Shown: piece by piece, positions 27,301 to 42,300 of the stretch
Layout of the letters: every line of letters begins with the position of its first letter
Position numbering within the stretch: the stretch's first letter is position 1
Assembly: GCA_034440635.1 (NCBI GenBank)
Contig: JAOTON010001526.1
Location: forward strand, 3,977,001-4,041,000
Length of the DNA stretch: 64,000 nt
Reading direction: 5' to 3'
Source: Lepas anatifera
Taxonomy: Eukaryota; Arthropoda; Thecostraca; Lepadidae
The notes under the pieces: model-generated
The model's input: only the letters and a program-made list of their open reading frames with translations
Told to the model about the DNA's origin: nothing
Database searches by the model: none
Position numbers and translations under genes: made by a program

Positions 27301-30300
27301 TATCTGGATTTAAATTCCGATGCAGCACAATCCAGATAAAGGAGGGCACCGGCTGCTGGATGTACCTCATAACCCGTCACGTGCTTCTTACACAACAACA
27401 TCAGGGATTGTGCTCTTTTCTATACTAGACTTATTGATAAGGAGCTTTTTCTCCATTCCATATAATTTGAATCCCTGAGAAAAAAAGGTTTTTGTATATC
27501 AGTCAAATTAGGGCACTATACAACAGATGATGATAAAGTTAAGTGACGGTGGTTCTTTAAGTGTGAGATACTTTATCTGTTTCTATTACATTACCGCGAC
27601 ACCGAAAACGTGTGTTTTCTTTCTAGTCCAAATTCACCGCAGACATTCGTTACTTCCAGCATGAATGGATCCAAGGGCGTAAGGGGGGCACTTGTCTCTC
27701 CCGATCGAACCTCGGCGCCCCTGAAATGGTCACGGCACCCCCTGAAAGGTCTCTGGTGCCCACCGGAAATGCCGCTTCTTACACTCCCCTCGCCTAGGAT
27801 CCAAGTTTTGGGGCGCTCCTGCGATAGAATTTGGCGCCCACCTGATAGGTTTTGATGATCCCCTCGTTTCGGATGGTGCCCCCCTAAGAGCCATGTGCCC
27901 CCATCGGAAATTTGGGATCCGCTTACGACTTATATCCGTGTTCGCTTGGTTGTTTCAGCAATTCAATAATAAATAGTTAATAAAGGCATCAAGAGAAAAT
28001 CCATCCAGAAAGCTATAGACAATAACTAAACATGAGATCCAATCTCACGCCCCCTTCCATGTTACAAGTCTTAGAGCCCACCCACGCTTGGCAGAGTCTG
28101 CCCACAGAGTCTGCAAATATATTTTTAGCGTCAGTCTTTGCAGGTGCTTTTGTAAATTCGGTCGACAAAAATATGCACAGATTCTACCGGGTGTGAATGA
28201 ACTTTAACAGGCCATTGTAGCCAGCAAGTCCCTGCTCGGTACGGATGCCAACAATCAGAGAGGTGCCAAGATATTAGTTGCGAATCAACATTTAATCATC
28301 ATATATTAAATGATTGTCTCCAAACGTACCGAATCTCCACTCATGGCCAGGAGGACCAGCAGCTAACCATATCAACAAGAGCGTCCTCGTCATGCATTAT
28401 TCAACAGTCCCACATACAACGCTTAGATTAACAATCACGCATTGACGCCGACAGCTAGACTGGCATTAAGCCCATTCAATTAATGATGAAATGGAATATT
28501 TTCATCATCTTCCCCCAATTTTCTGTCCTTTATTCACACAACTTGAAAACTAAATATATAGCACTCATGAGGCAAATGTCCCGCCATCCTCTAAACGTAG
28601 GCATGGTTTGTGATATGACAAAATAATTTGATTGAAGTAACCAGACTCAAACGCAACCAAAAGAGAATAAATATGAATCTCTAAATGATACATCAGACTT
28701 GGCACTAGCTTCTCTTACTGGAGCTCCGTTTTACGGACGGAGCGTGGACCAGAGATAAAACCCTGTTTCAGAGAATATGCTGAGCAAATTTACAAAGTTC
28801 CCCAAAGCAGGCAAAGCCGGACAGGTTGTACAGGTATCATTGATAATTACTGGCTCTTCTTGTTTATAAGAGGGGGACCATCTGCCTTCAAAATACATAA
28901 AAATAATTCTACCCAACGGTTCTAAGCTACCAGAACTCGTGAAAGACGCAGGCCCCAAAAAACACAATAGATTTAGGACCGAATCTTAGTCAAGTTCGAT
29001 TTGGAAATTAAGACTTTAAAGGTAGCGGCAAATGCTCAAAACAGTAGCTCAGAGAGCATAGTAAGAAAACAATAAAATACACAGTCTTTTCTCCTTTTTC
29101 ATAATTGTCAAACAAAATGCAAACCCGTTAAATTGTGACTAATACAGTAGCCTAAGAATAGTCTTAAACAATTAATTCAGCCTGAATGCATGTGCATTAC
29201 GAAACACCAACATCAGAGAGGTAAGCTATGTAGGTGATTTCCTCGTCTGAGCAGGACCGGTGTTTCGGCTTGTGAACCCCAGCCTGACCTTAGACGTGCT
29301 GATGGTGTTGTCAGGAAAGACTGGCTCGGTGGCAGCGCCGCCGGCAGCTGCTCCGTGAAGGCCGTGACCTCCGACCTTCACACGCCGTGACCCGTTCACC
29401 ACGGGGTGTCGAAAATACTGCAAACCACGTGACATTGTCAGACGGCAAATGGTGGGGTGCAAGGAGCAACGATGTTAGCAGTTTTGTAGTGTCACAGTCA
29501 GGTGGCAGTGGTGGATTTAGCCGTCAAGTTTGAGGGGCAAGCCAAAGTCGACCAGCAAAAAAATTCATGTGGTGAGAGTATACCACAATTTCATTTGGCA
29601 GTAGGCTTTGGAGATAAGCTCAGGAAACGATAAGGAAAATACGTCGCAAGGTGAAACATGTGGCCACAAGATGCTTGTTTTTGCTATCCAAGTCCGAATG
29701 TTTACACTGAAGTTGATTGGTTCTGTTTGAAGCTGAGAGCTGAAGCACCAAAAACTTTGTTTATAAACTAAAAAAGAGTCTGGGCAAGAAGGAGGTCGAC
29801 AGCTTTGGAGAAAAGAGCAAAACATAGTTTTGCTCCGAGCTTTCCGTTGGGGGGGGACAAATGCCTTTTTGCCCCTCCCCTCCCCCCACTTTGGATCCGC
29901 ACTGTCAGATGGAATGTGTTAGTTTTCTTAACAGATTTTCATGCCTCAGCCTCCTGATCTGGTATATTTTGTGCCCGCTCAGCTGTAAACACTTATTTTG
30001 GCAGCGGGGTATGGCTGGAATCAGGAGGTAGGGGACAGAAGCCCACTCTGCTGGAACATTGGCGCCCCATGATGCATCGCGGTACCCCAGTACGATCCTT
30101 CTGACACTGCCCTGAGGCACCCCTGAAATATTGTCTCCCAGGACGTGAGTTAAAAAAAGCAGACATCTAAAACAACGCCCACAGTGCATCTACAAACATT
30201 CTAGCATATTGCATATACACTCATCAAACTGATTGCGCTCCCTAACACCAGAAAACGGTATGAGATTTATTTTGTGTACTATAATCTAGCTCTCATCTCC

Positions 30301-33300
30301 ATACTAAGCCTTCTCCCAGCGTTCCAAAATATTTGGTGAGAATAAATGCATTTTAGTCAGCTGGAGAAGCCAACTCAACAAATGCTTTTCAGTAGGTTAA
30401 TGAACTCAGCAAGATGCCGATATCGAGATCAAGAACGGAGTTGTAATATTAATGCTACATATAGCTGGCATCTTCTGGGAATAACAGCTATATATTCTGT
30501 CTTCTGGTGAATTTCTAAAGCATTCACTTTTTAGTTTAGTACCACAAGCGATTGCTCCCTGGTTAAGTGCGCGCATCACATGTATTTGAAAAGAAAATCA
30601 GATCACATTCATTTCCATATGGGTGTGATTCTCTTATTACAAGCCACCATAGATACACTGATATCACCTTAAAGGTGCGTTTCCCTCGAAACGTGCACCG
30701 CGTGACATGATGCATTAGACTCAATAATCCGTTTCTCCAATAATAGATGGCACGTCGTTCGTTCGTTCACCTGTATTATACACACCACCCATGTGACGCG
30801 TTGGTAGAAAATGCTAGTACGATGCGCTTTCCAAGCACTAAAATCCTTTATATGACCAACAGGAGCTGCGGGCAGTGGCGGATCCAGGGGGGCAAAAAAG
30901 GCAATTGCCCCCCCAAACGGAAAAGCTCGGGGCAAAATTATATTTTTGCCCCCCCCAAGCGATCGACCTCCTTTTTCCCCGACTCCTTTTTAGCTTGTAA
31001 GCAAGATTTTGGTGCTTCAACTCTCAACTTCAAACAGAATTATTGAAGTTCAGTGTAAATATTGGGGCTTGGATAGGAAAAAGAATCTTGAGTCCATATT
31101 TTTCACCCCGTGTCGTTTTTTTTTTTTGCTTTTTTACTTTGTTTTGCCCCTCCCAAACCACCCAGCTAGATCCGCCACTGGCTGCGGGCAAATGCCAAAC
31201 TAAGACGATATCGCATTCACATTCACATTCGAGGGGTAGTAATGGCTCAATTCAGCAGTGCGACTCTCGACAGGATTGATACAGTATTTTCCGACGGCTA
31301 TCATTGGATAACGGTGGTGATTTATCTAAATAAGAAAGCCGTTGCAGCTCATACAACTATCCACCAGGAAGTTTTCCCCGCTATCGCGACAGTTGGCAGC
31401 CTGCCAGCCGTAAGGTCCGTGCCATGGCACTGGAGGTCAGTATGGGACAACATTTTAACGTCGATCTCAGTTGATCTCACTTCAGCAAGTCCAGTCCCCT
31501 TTTTGTTCTTCAAATATAACCCATAAGCACTCCCTTCACGTCCCTTTTATTTTTATCCGTAGAATTCTCTCGGAAAAATGTATTGCTTTATTTCATTCCA
31601 AATACATCCGTCAAAAGTGTGCCATTTCTTCACATTCCTTCGACTTGCATTATTTCTGCCCCTGCCCCATCCCATTCAGACCCTACTGGTCACCTCAGTT
31701 CAAGATAAACCAGAGTCTGTGCACCACATGTGACGCAGTTGCTTAGCTCAAAAGCTCTGACCTAGGACAGCATGGACCAAATCTGGAAATCCCTTCTCCA
31801 CCAGGAGGGGTGGGGGAGGTCCTGGATGGGTTTACGCTGGCACTGTAATACAAGCCCTATACAAAGTCTATTAGAGACCCAAAATCCAGGGGTCCTGACC
31901 CTTCCAACCTGCCCCCCATCGCATCTCCTCCCATGACATGGACAGATGGTCTCTAAAGATATCGGCTCTGACTCATATCTACCATTTTGTAGCTCAATAG
32001 GGCCACAGATGATCATTAACGCCCCCCATGTCGATCATTATTAAGAAATGTTGGAATTGCTAATCTGACCTTATGACGATCAGGCATACCTTATATTGAT
32101 ACTTCCTCGTTTTCTTTCATCGAAATTCTACTTTTGTTTCCATTGTCTTCCGAACAAATCTAGAGCTGCAAATTCATCCCTTTACTTTATAACTTAATAA
32201 ATTCTCGTTCTTTATCTTTACCTTGACTTAGCCTTTTTGGGCTTTATAGGGTTTAGACGTCTTAGTTTTCTGGACTTTGGCTTTTTAGGCTGCAATTCTT
32301 TTAGCACTTTTACTGTCATCTGTTTTATCATCTTTTTAGGGTCCTAGGTCATTCTCACAACACTCTTTATACCTTTATAGATTCAATTTTTAGCCACTGT
32401 AGACTAATGTTTCACCGGTGCCTGTATATTTTCAACTGTACTTGGTTTTGGTTAAAAATACATTCATCAGAGACTCTAAGTACCAAGTAGAAATGGTGTA
32501 CGTCACGGTTATATAATAACTGTTGGGGTTTAACGACGCACCAACTGCCAGGGTTATACGGCGTCGCCAACTCTCACCCTGTTGGAAGGGATTTTGGGGA
32601 TCAGATCGACTTATTCAGAGGCTCCGCCGGGACTGAGCCGGGACCGGTGGCTTAGAAGACAAGGGTGCTATCCACTAAGCCCCTCATCCCCGTGTACGTC
32701 ACGGACAGATGGCATGAGAAGGTAAGCATTGTAAAGGTGTGACAAATATTTTTCTGGCTTTTCTCTCCAGAATTCATCATGTTCGCTATCAACATAGCGC
32801 GGTTTGTGTTTCTGGGCCCTCACAATGAAATGTGAAATGTGGTCACAAATAGGTAATTTAATTGAGAGCCCACAGCAATCGTAATTCAAAACCTCAACTA
32901 GAATTTGCAAAACTACGTTCATTTTTTAACAAATGAGACTCTGTTAAATACGATTCAGTGACAACTTCGCAGTGCTGCCCCATTTCTTTTTTCTGAGATA
33001 ACATCAGGGTTGTACTCGCTTTGATACTTTACTTGTCTCATTTTGTTTTTACATCACAAAAACTATAACCATACTTTGGATTTGAAAGGCCAGCTTTCAT
33101 TCCATATGAAGTTATATATTTCATGATACCTTTCGGCTTCTTTCGATGTAGAAAATTTCCCTGAGTGAGGCTCTCCTGGAGAGATAATTGCTCCGCTTGG
33201 TCCTGTAGCTTCTCTCTATGGGTTCATTCTAAAACGCCCCCATAATATTTTCCTTAGACATTCCGTTGATTCAGTCACCCAAACCATAAGACTCGATTTC

Positions 33301-36300
33301 ATCTGGCATTTAATTACTTTGGCTGTAATTAAACATGAACCGCGATTCAGAACCTAAGCTACAAACTATGCATTAAAAATGCCTAGATACTATTTTAGAT
33401 TAACAATTGCTTCTAATCTAGATTACTATTGCTGATTGTCTCATTCCAGTGACTCAAATTTTGAGGACCATCAAGCTAATATACGCGAGAGTTAAGCTGC
33501 AAAAACACCATCAATTCGATCTCCTGCGCTGTCGTATGGAGTACTTGACAGTTCGAAGAGGCTTTAAGCATTACGACCGTAGTGGCTGCATAGTCACGCA
33601 GGTTATTTAGACATTCAAATCATAGCTCTTAAGTCTTGAAGCGCCAGTGGGGGAGAGATGACAGGTCGGCATTGCCGTATAGGTGCAGAGGAATGATAGG
33701 TAAAAACTATCAGGATTACCTCGCACGCGCAAAAGAATGCAGAGCCCTTGAGAAACCATATGCCCAATTGGAAAGTTACATTTTTTCGGCTAGTGCTTTT
33801 TTGGCCATCGCGGAAGCAGGGTCATTGTTGTTCTTATGATTTAACCCCACGCCAGAGGTAGCTGGTGATGATAAAAGGCCTCCTCAGTTTCAGATCGGTG
33901 GTATTTCCTACCAGCTGTGGGTATATATATATTGTTGATATGCTCTTGACATGATATATGATATATATATATATATAAAATGGAAGAGACTTGAGACTTA
34001 TTTTTATTAACTTTGGGTTCATAAACCCGTGCAGATTTAAGGAAGTACTGAATTTATTTCGCTAGCGGATTAAAATACATTCTTATGTACGAATTCATTG
34101 AAATGTTGGGAAAATGTATGGATTGCAGGTGAGAACTGGATTAAGCTGCCCAAAACAAACTGCCACTAGAACCTTTCTCTGTTATAAGGGGGTTGCAATT
34201 AGTAAGGGGGTGCAATACACACACTTTCCCCCACACTGTCCGCAACAAGTGGTCGAATTGGAAAAATGCATTGTCAGAAATGATCTTCAACAGTAAAACT
34301 ATGTTCGTGTTAGCCGGGTTTCGAAGTTTCCTGAGCATATTGGCGTAATATGAACTTCGAATTATGAGAAAATCCTGGGATAGCGTCAGGGGCAGACCCA
34401 GCCGGTAGGTTTGGGGGAGAAAACTATAGTCGAGAAACAATAGATAAAAATTGGCAAGCGGTGACAGCCTTTGGCCACAACTTAACTGGCCTGGGGACGG
34501 AGCAAACCCAAGTCGAAAATAAAAAAACGTCACATGGTGAAAGATGTGGCCATAAGGAGCTTGTTTTCGCTATCAAATGATATTTCACTTAAAGTATTTT
34601 CAAATATCAAGAGGACCAAGGTCCAATATTTACACTGAACTTGACTCGTTCTGTTTGAAGTTGGCTGGTTCAGTTGAAACAACTAAACCTTGCTTATGAA
34701 CTAAAGAGGAGCCGAGGCAAAAGGTCAACAGCTTTGGGGAGGCACGGTTTTGCCCCGAGTTTTTTCGTTTGGGGGAGGAAAATGCCTTTCCTCTCCCCCT
34801 GGAGCAGCCACTGAATAGTGTTCTCTCATAGAGTCAGTGTTATGATGAATCTCAGGACAGCTATTCCTATAAAACTCCTGAGTAAAAAAATATGCGGTGG
34901 GAATACCACTTTACACACAGAAACATTTAATGCCAGGGGCTATAGTTGTACCTCACTCATATGAACCCACTCACGAGGATAACTTTATCCAAGCCGGTTT
35001 GACTCAGAAACCCTGGTATTAATTTGAGAAAAGGGAGTGGCTACGGCCTTTGCTGCTCTCAGCCCTTGAACCGCTTCCGAGGTGTGAGAAGTAAAATGGA
35101 TTACCAGTCTGAGTAGCTGTATAATGTATAACTGCACACCAAGATGACTTGCCGTCGCCTATCAATTCCGCCATTATTCAATCGAGCTGAGATGCGAGCT
35201 GCAATGTGAGCCAATCCGATACGATTGCAGCCAAGGTAGTAACCACTTCAGGGATCGCGAATAAGTTCCAGCTCTGATTTGCATTGGTAAAAAGAGCGAG
35301 AAGCTGCGAGGCCCCGCCCTGTTGAAATGGTCACGTGACCGTATGAGAGTGTTGCCCAACAAACGGTTTTCAGGTATGGTTCATTTCCTTGGGTTTAGTT
35401 TGTTTTTGCTATCACTCCCGTTTAATCGTTATGTTTTACAAGGTGCCGCTTCTTGTTTTACACTAAGTTTTAGCTTAAGCTTTTTTCATTCACATTTGTG
35501 CATAGCATGCTGCTTGCAAGTTTGAGAGATTGAACTCACGTCCTGAATTTCAACTTCCTGCTTTGTTTTAAGATATTTATTTCGATTTCATATATGAAGA
35601 GACCGGGACTGGCCGGATCAGTTTTTACATGTATTGCCTACGGTCGCCAATCTGTTATATATATAGAACACTTGAATTTGAAAGAACAGTCTTTTAAGCC
35701 TATTTTGCTTTACTTTGTAGTCATAGCGGATGGTGATGACAAAACTTACTATATTTTTATTGTTTTCTTGTTCACTCAGAAATCTTTACCATAGCATGAT
35801 TATAATCATATGATAATTGTCATTCTACATCGCACAAGCATGACACATTTAAGATCGTCTTTTCTAATATTCTCCATTACTAATCCATATCCAAAACTTT
35901 TAATTACAAATCGATGTTGCAACCTGTCCCAAGAAGAACAGTGATTCATTTAGCCTCGGATGACTGAAGTATCATGAAAGAAGCAAAAATTTATCAATTC
36001 TACGATAGGAGCTATGCCCTGCATACAATAGAAAGGTACTAAAAGCGCTCCATCATGACCTAATCATGTGGCCCAATCATGTTAAGAATAACTGGTTACA
36101 CTGCCTGTGTGAACGTTTCTGGGTGTGCAAATTAAGTTTTACTTTCAGGTTATGAAATATTTAAGATAATTCCTGCGCCGGACGAAAATTTCAATATCGG
36201 ATGATAACTTCTTCAGACAAGTTTTACACAGTGACGCTTCTTCTAAGCATGTTAGCAAGGTTTGTTTGATGTGTGGTTTTGAATTCAACCCGTGATGCAG

Positions 36301-39300
36301 CCACGAGTTGAATTCAGCCACCAGATCAGTCTGTTGCTTATGTCTCCATTACCCATTGCTTATGTCTCCACTACCAATTTGTTTTAGAAGTGGGGAACTG
36401 GCGTCAAAACAGACGATGAGTATCCAACCTGTGAACTGGAGATGTTTCTGTCAGTCTTTGAGACAGCAGTGATGTGTTTGATCTTCCAACTAAACGGACA
36501 GCTTCAGGCATCTGTCTACGATTGTGTAGAGGCCGCACGGTTTCCAATTAGGAAAACCATGAGAAATAACATGGACTGCATTCAAGGCAACACTATGAAA
36601 TAAGAAATGTAAATACATTTATTGAGATTGACACGTGGAACCAATGCTGAGAGTTCCTTTACTGCCTCTTTGGCGAAAATGTTTTTGTATGAGATAGATA
36701 GTGAACACCTTGCACCAAGGCAACTGTCAGCAAGTGTCAGCTACATCGAGCTGCTGTGCGGATGCGTATTTCAGGAAGTACGGAAGCCAGTGGCTTATGA
36801 CGCAAACAGATAATGACCGTTACCCTCGGCTACCGTCTGTAGAATGTCCACGCTGCAGTTAGGGTTCTACCGAGGAAATCGGCGATTGTGCCGTGCGAAT
36901 CACATTCTTAGCTGACGCCACAAGTGTCTTGAGCATCGATGCCAGGATCCGTGTTTCCCCCGTCGACTTAAGTACATAGGCGGTGGGACTAGGGGTCGTC
37001 GGGGCACCGTGCACCCCCCCCTTCAAATGAAGAATTTTGAAACTAACGCTTTGGCGTTGACTGGGAAAAAGTGTGTTGAAAAGTCCATGGTGCCCCTGCC
37101 CCTAAATGCGGACCCTCCGCCGCTGTTGCTTATGTGACTTTTGCAGTCACTCCAGCAATGACGTATGTAGTGGTATATTGTCTAAACTCGGTAATTAGGC
37201 GCATATACTTTGGCTCAAGTTGCCACTACGCTTGGATTTTCTGGCGAAGGTTCCCGGCGTGGGCATCATATAGGTTTGGTCATGTTGGTGGCCTGCATAA
37301 TGGAAGTAGAATCTGGAGGGTGTCACAGTAAATTGTAAACTTGCCCTGAGAGCGGAATGTTGGCCCTTGGGTTTTTCCGACACGGCGTCAAAAAACGAAG
37401 CAGCTGAGCACCGCAATACCCAGCACACCCTATCCTTGGTCAGTTGCTCAACTTGCTAGATACTAGATGCTAGTTGATGCTAGATGTTATAGATGCTAGT
37501 TGTAAGATGCTAGAGCCCAAAAACTTTGCTGAAAATGTCAACTTCTTTTACCTGTCATGACCTCAATATTGACCTGAGCCAAAAAATTAATAGTATAGTT
37601 TCGTCATGAATTTGTATAAGCTATCCACCAGCGTTCGCGTTTTTCGCTATCCCGCCTAGGGGCCGAGTTCGAGAGGGGGTGTTCAAACACCTCCCACCAG
37701 GGCGAAGGTGGCTCGGAGGCCCACCGGGGCGCGGGTTAATATCTTCTCAGGAAAAGGTGATTCAGCTTTTGTTTGCTACCACTACGTTTGTATTTTCATT
37801 GCAAGTTGATTGATGCGCATATTTACAATTTTAGATTGGATAGTGACCTTGACCTGACTTTGGGTCAGTTCATTGTCATATACTGACCTGATATGGTCCT
37901 TTTATACATCCTTCGATTTGTTGTAACGGGAAAAATATAATTGTGCCTAAACATTGGTCCTAAAACAGCCCAATCAGATCATAGAGCAAACACTTTATCT
38001 CGCCTTTCATATTCTTTGGCCTGCATGACCTCGAGATTGACCTGAGCCAAAAGTTGACTGTTTGTTTGTTTTTTTTTACTCTTGTTTGTTGTTTTACTGT
38101 TTGTTTGTTGAAGTTTGTTTTGTAATATTTTTCAATGGGCTTTTTACCACCGTTCCCGTTTTTTTCGCTTTCCCGCAAAGGAGCCGAAGTTTAGAGAGAC
38201 GGTGTTGCAAACTTCCCGCTAAGTCGAAGGTGGATTGGTGGAGGCCCATTGACACAGTGGTTAAGTGACCTATAGAGATAGCAAAATAAGAAGGACATAA
38301 TTATGTATCTAGAATGTCTACCAGGCATAAGGATCAGCTATAGTTTGATTTAGCTTCTATCAGTGATTATCAGGTAAATTTTGGGTGGCACGTGATCCGC
38401 AACCTTTTTTCTCTTGAGCCCAGAGCAGAAAATAATACCAAATGATGTGATTAAGATAAAGAAAATAAGATTGTCCTAACAACATGTTGTTAGAAGATGC
38501 ATCAAAAGTTAATTATAAGAAGGTACAGTTCGGCCTCCCACAACTTTTGTCACTTTCTACCACTTCTTGCCGAAAATTTATACCGGTTAACACCTGCTGG
38601 AGGTAGAAACCTTCTTTTGTGACTGAAAGTCCAACACTGGGAGAGGAGGAGATATGGGTGACTAACCAGCTGGGTAATGCTGTCCCTGGCTATTCCGGAA
38701 AAGTGGCACATGGCTCTTTACCTGATTTCTCTCGCCGACGGTGACACTGCCTTTGATGCATGTGAGTGGGGATAGTTATGTTGCCGATGTATCTGGCCAG
38801 GCTGAGATGCTGCAAATAAATGAAACATGTGTGATTTTTAACAAACCTTTGGCTACATAATCAGCCTGCAAGCGTTCTGTCGCGTTTGAATGTCATACCG
38901 CTGTGAGTGGTTATATTAGACCCGTAGGATGTTACTACCCCCCTACAACAGGATGTGTGTGGGTTAAGTGTACGCTTTGCTTTGCTGAAGATTTCAAGCA
39001 CACCCCAGCTAAACAGATAGATAGGTACTCCAGAATTCTGTATATGCAAATATCGACGGCGATTACGCATTTGTGAAAAGATCGATATACACAGCAATGG
39101 ATAGAGCTCTCTATCTCCTAAACGTCCGACATATGTGGTTTTATGTGCATTTTTCTTGCTTAGATGAGACTGAGACGAACCACAGTTTGATGCATTTTCT
39201 CTCCAAGCTATCTGGGCTCTCTAGTATAGCAAAAAGTAAACCCAGAAGCGTCATTAACCCGTGTCCCACCAGGGTCCGGCACCACCTTTGTCCCACCAGG

Positions 39301-42300
39301 GGCATCGATGGCCCCATCTAACTCCGAAAATATGTGGATTAGCACAAATCTACAAAGGACATTGGAAAGCTCATGTGACTTCAAAATAATTTTACTTCAC
39401 ATGCTTAAGCACTCAGGTCAATGGTTCGACCTCCAGAGGTCAAATTGGGTCACGATAGGCTATTTCCACTAAAATATGCAATATTTAAGAAACCCGGGCA
39501 TAGCTCTCATGTCATTAAAGCTATTGAGATCTGGTAAATAAATTTGATAGAAAAATGGCAGGGCTTTTTCCGCTAAGTGAACCATAATGTCCTCCCACCA
39601 GTGATTTGACCTCCAGAAGGCACTTCGTGACCTAAAATGACCTGCGGTCACGAAAGGTCAGAAAGTCCTTGCCGTATATCAAATTAAATCTGGTGACAAT
39701 ACATACGCGATGACGTTTAATTCAGCGCTCTAGCTTGATTAGGTCAAAAGTTATCGTCAAAATACTGCTTTTGAACCCTGGTGACCTGTGAAGACCTCAG
39801 ATAGATCAAGGGAAAATATCGCCCCTGGAATCTGTCAAAGAGCTGCCAATAATGATTTTCTAAGCAATCCTTTTGCAATCATTTTTGTGATTTTAATATA
39901 ATAAGACAGCTTTTCCTCATACTTTTCCAATCGGAGAGGTCACCTCGTGACCTGACCTCAAGTCAAGAAATATAAAAATCCTGGACATACATTCTGTAGG
40001 CCCTGGAGGGGTCATCAAGTGTAGAAAGTTGCAAATTGATGGGCTAAGAAATGTATCAATAGCAGAGCTCAAAAGTTGAAGGGAGGTGACCTTGGTTGAC
40101 CTCACCTGGCGACCTGACCTAGCGTAACCCGAGGTAAAAAATTTCAGAGATGGTGGGAAAATGATGATGGAGTGAGATGTAGAGCCCTCTAAATCTCACC
40201 TTATTCTAAAAAAACCTTAAGGGGCCATCGATGGCCCTGGCCCCCGATGGAGCGAGGTTTAAATGACCGTTTTATTTCGGCATCATTACCTTTACATAAC
40301 AAAATTACGTCACGGCTATTTTGTTTTTTTCTAGCATGTAATTACGTTTAACAAAGCCGGAAGAAAACTTGAAGATACAAATAATTTTGTGATGAGGGAG
40401 TTTGCTAGTTTACCTACATGATGTGGATCCTGCGAATGAACAAATCATGAGCAAATGCATTTTCCTTATTTCAAAAATAGATATTTTCACATTCTCGACG
40501 TTAAAATGCTATCCGCTTCGATGAAACGCTCAGGGGAGCGTCTTTCGCAACTCTACCAAATACCAGGTAGCATATAGCAACTGGTTAGGGATATGCAATT
40601 CGGACAAGAGGGACACTAGTTTTGGACGGCGCAACCTATCGATGAGGAGGGGGGGCAGATATTATCGCCGGGGCGCTAATGCTCGCATTTTAGGGAGGCG
40701 CGATCAGACGTTTCAGGGAATGGAGCAGGGTCGTTTCAGGGGGCGCCGGGACCGTTTCAGGGGACACTAAGGCTTGCTCGAAGGAGGGGTGAGCACGTGA
40801 CTCCCTAGCCCCCTGGACTGGTCTGTGTTTGGTAGACACGGCTTTACGTCACGTGCACTCAGCTTTTCCCTATGTTGATTACAAATCTAGAAATCAGTTC
40901 CTATATAACGACACGCCGGGGCAAAAATACAAAATTTTTAAGTATTGTTTCAGCTCAGTACGTTTTTCGTGAATTAGCACATGCTAAATCCGAAAATCTA
41001 CTTTTGGTCACACAATTTGGCTAAATTCGTCGGTTGTTTATATTGCCATCACTTTAGTGTTGTCGAGTGCCTATATCAGCTTCTAAAAGTCTCTCTATAT
41101 CAGCTTCTAAAAGTCTCTCTATATCAGTTTCTAAAAGTCTCTCTATATCAGTTTCTAAAAGTCTCTCTATATCAGTTTCTAAAAGTCTCTCTATATCAGT
41201 TTCTAAAAGTCTCTCTATATCAGTTTCTAAAAGTCTCTCTATATCAGCTTCTAAAATTCTCTCTATATCAGCTTCTAAAAGTCTCTCTATATCAGTTTCT
41301 AAAAGTCTCTCTATATCAGTTTCTAAAAGTCTCTCTATATCAGTTTCTAAAAGTCTCTCTATATCAGTTTCTAAAAGTCTCTCTATATCAGTTTCTAAAA
41401 GTCTCTCTATATCAGTTTCTAAAAGTCTCTCTATATCAGTTTCTAAAAGCCTCTCTATATCAGTTTCTAAAAGTCTCTCTATATCAGCTTCTAAAAGTTT
41501 CTCTATATCAGTTTCTAAAGAATAGGCAAGAGCCGTCCATAAACTGCCTAACGCAAATTTTTGTGATTTTTGCCGGGTGTCCTGCGCACAGGTGAATCCA
41601 GGAGACAAGGTAGGCACTTGCTCCCTTCCCCGGTCGACCCTCAGCGCACCCTGAAATGCTCACGGCGCCCCTGAAAGGTTGTTGTCGCCTCTTGAACCGT
41701 CGTTTCCCATTTCGTCCCTTCCCGTTTTCCCCAAGATGCAAGTATCAGCACCTCCGTGATAAGGTTTGGCGCCCATCGGATACATTTTACCGTCAAAAAG
41801 TGGCGTCCCGCCTGACAATGTGCTATCCCATCGGAAATCCTGGATCCGCCTATGGTCTTGTAGCGGAAATCACTTTTTGGCACGTTATATTGTATTCTGC
41901 GAGAGACTCGGAAACAACAAGACAGCAAGAACTTAAACTTCCTATAACTCATTTGATATACATTTTGTTGAATTAAATCTATTTATATCGTCCGGACTAT
42001 TCAAAGAGGTAGCTACTATTTTACCTGTTTTTTTTGCTTTTAAATACGACACACCATCTTTTTATCTAACACCAGAGCTATATAAAATCGAAAGCCGCCA
42101 AATATAGTCAAATTCAGTGGGAGTTCTAAGCACACTTTTCGGTTTCAGCATGCCCTAATGCACCAAAAAGATGCTGAGTTGTGACCATCCCCGAAAATGT
42201 ATTTTACATCTACCTTCGACTCACTAGACTATCTTCAAGCATTTAATAGTTCCTATCAGTACGGGATAAAGTATCTTTCATTAGGTTTTTCATTGTGTGA

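Larger units (their letters stand above)
23774..29288 (-). other. Flippase intron between exon 2 and alternative exon 3B
   Basis: A 5.5-kb intron with a hAT-like MITE (24843-25053), a 458-bp TTAA MITE (25102-25559), a GC-rich repeat fragment (25740-25880), a possible TTAA-element end near 26456, a possible solo LTR (26784-27104) and another MITE relative (about 27657-27925). Confidence 0.55.

Noticed and set aside
38722..38809. 88-nt minus-strand block between a good AG acceptor and GT donor, considered as a flippase exon
   Set aside because: Its length shifts phase, while exons 1 and 2 both need phase 0. The translation ([13 protein letters not shown]) does not match P4-ATPases.
41071..41518. 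CRISPR array
   Set aside because: Perfect head-to-tail 24-bp units with no unique spacers, in a eukaryotic setting.
41054..41617. Coiled-coil-like LLETDIER protein
   Set aside because: Produced by the 24-bp repeat. Open frames exist on both strands, and there is no conserved flanking coding sequence.
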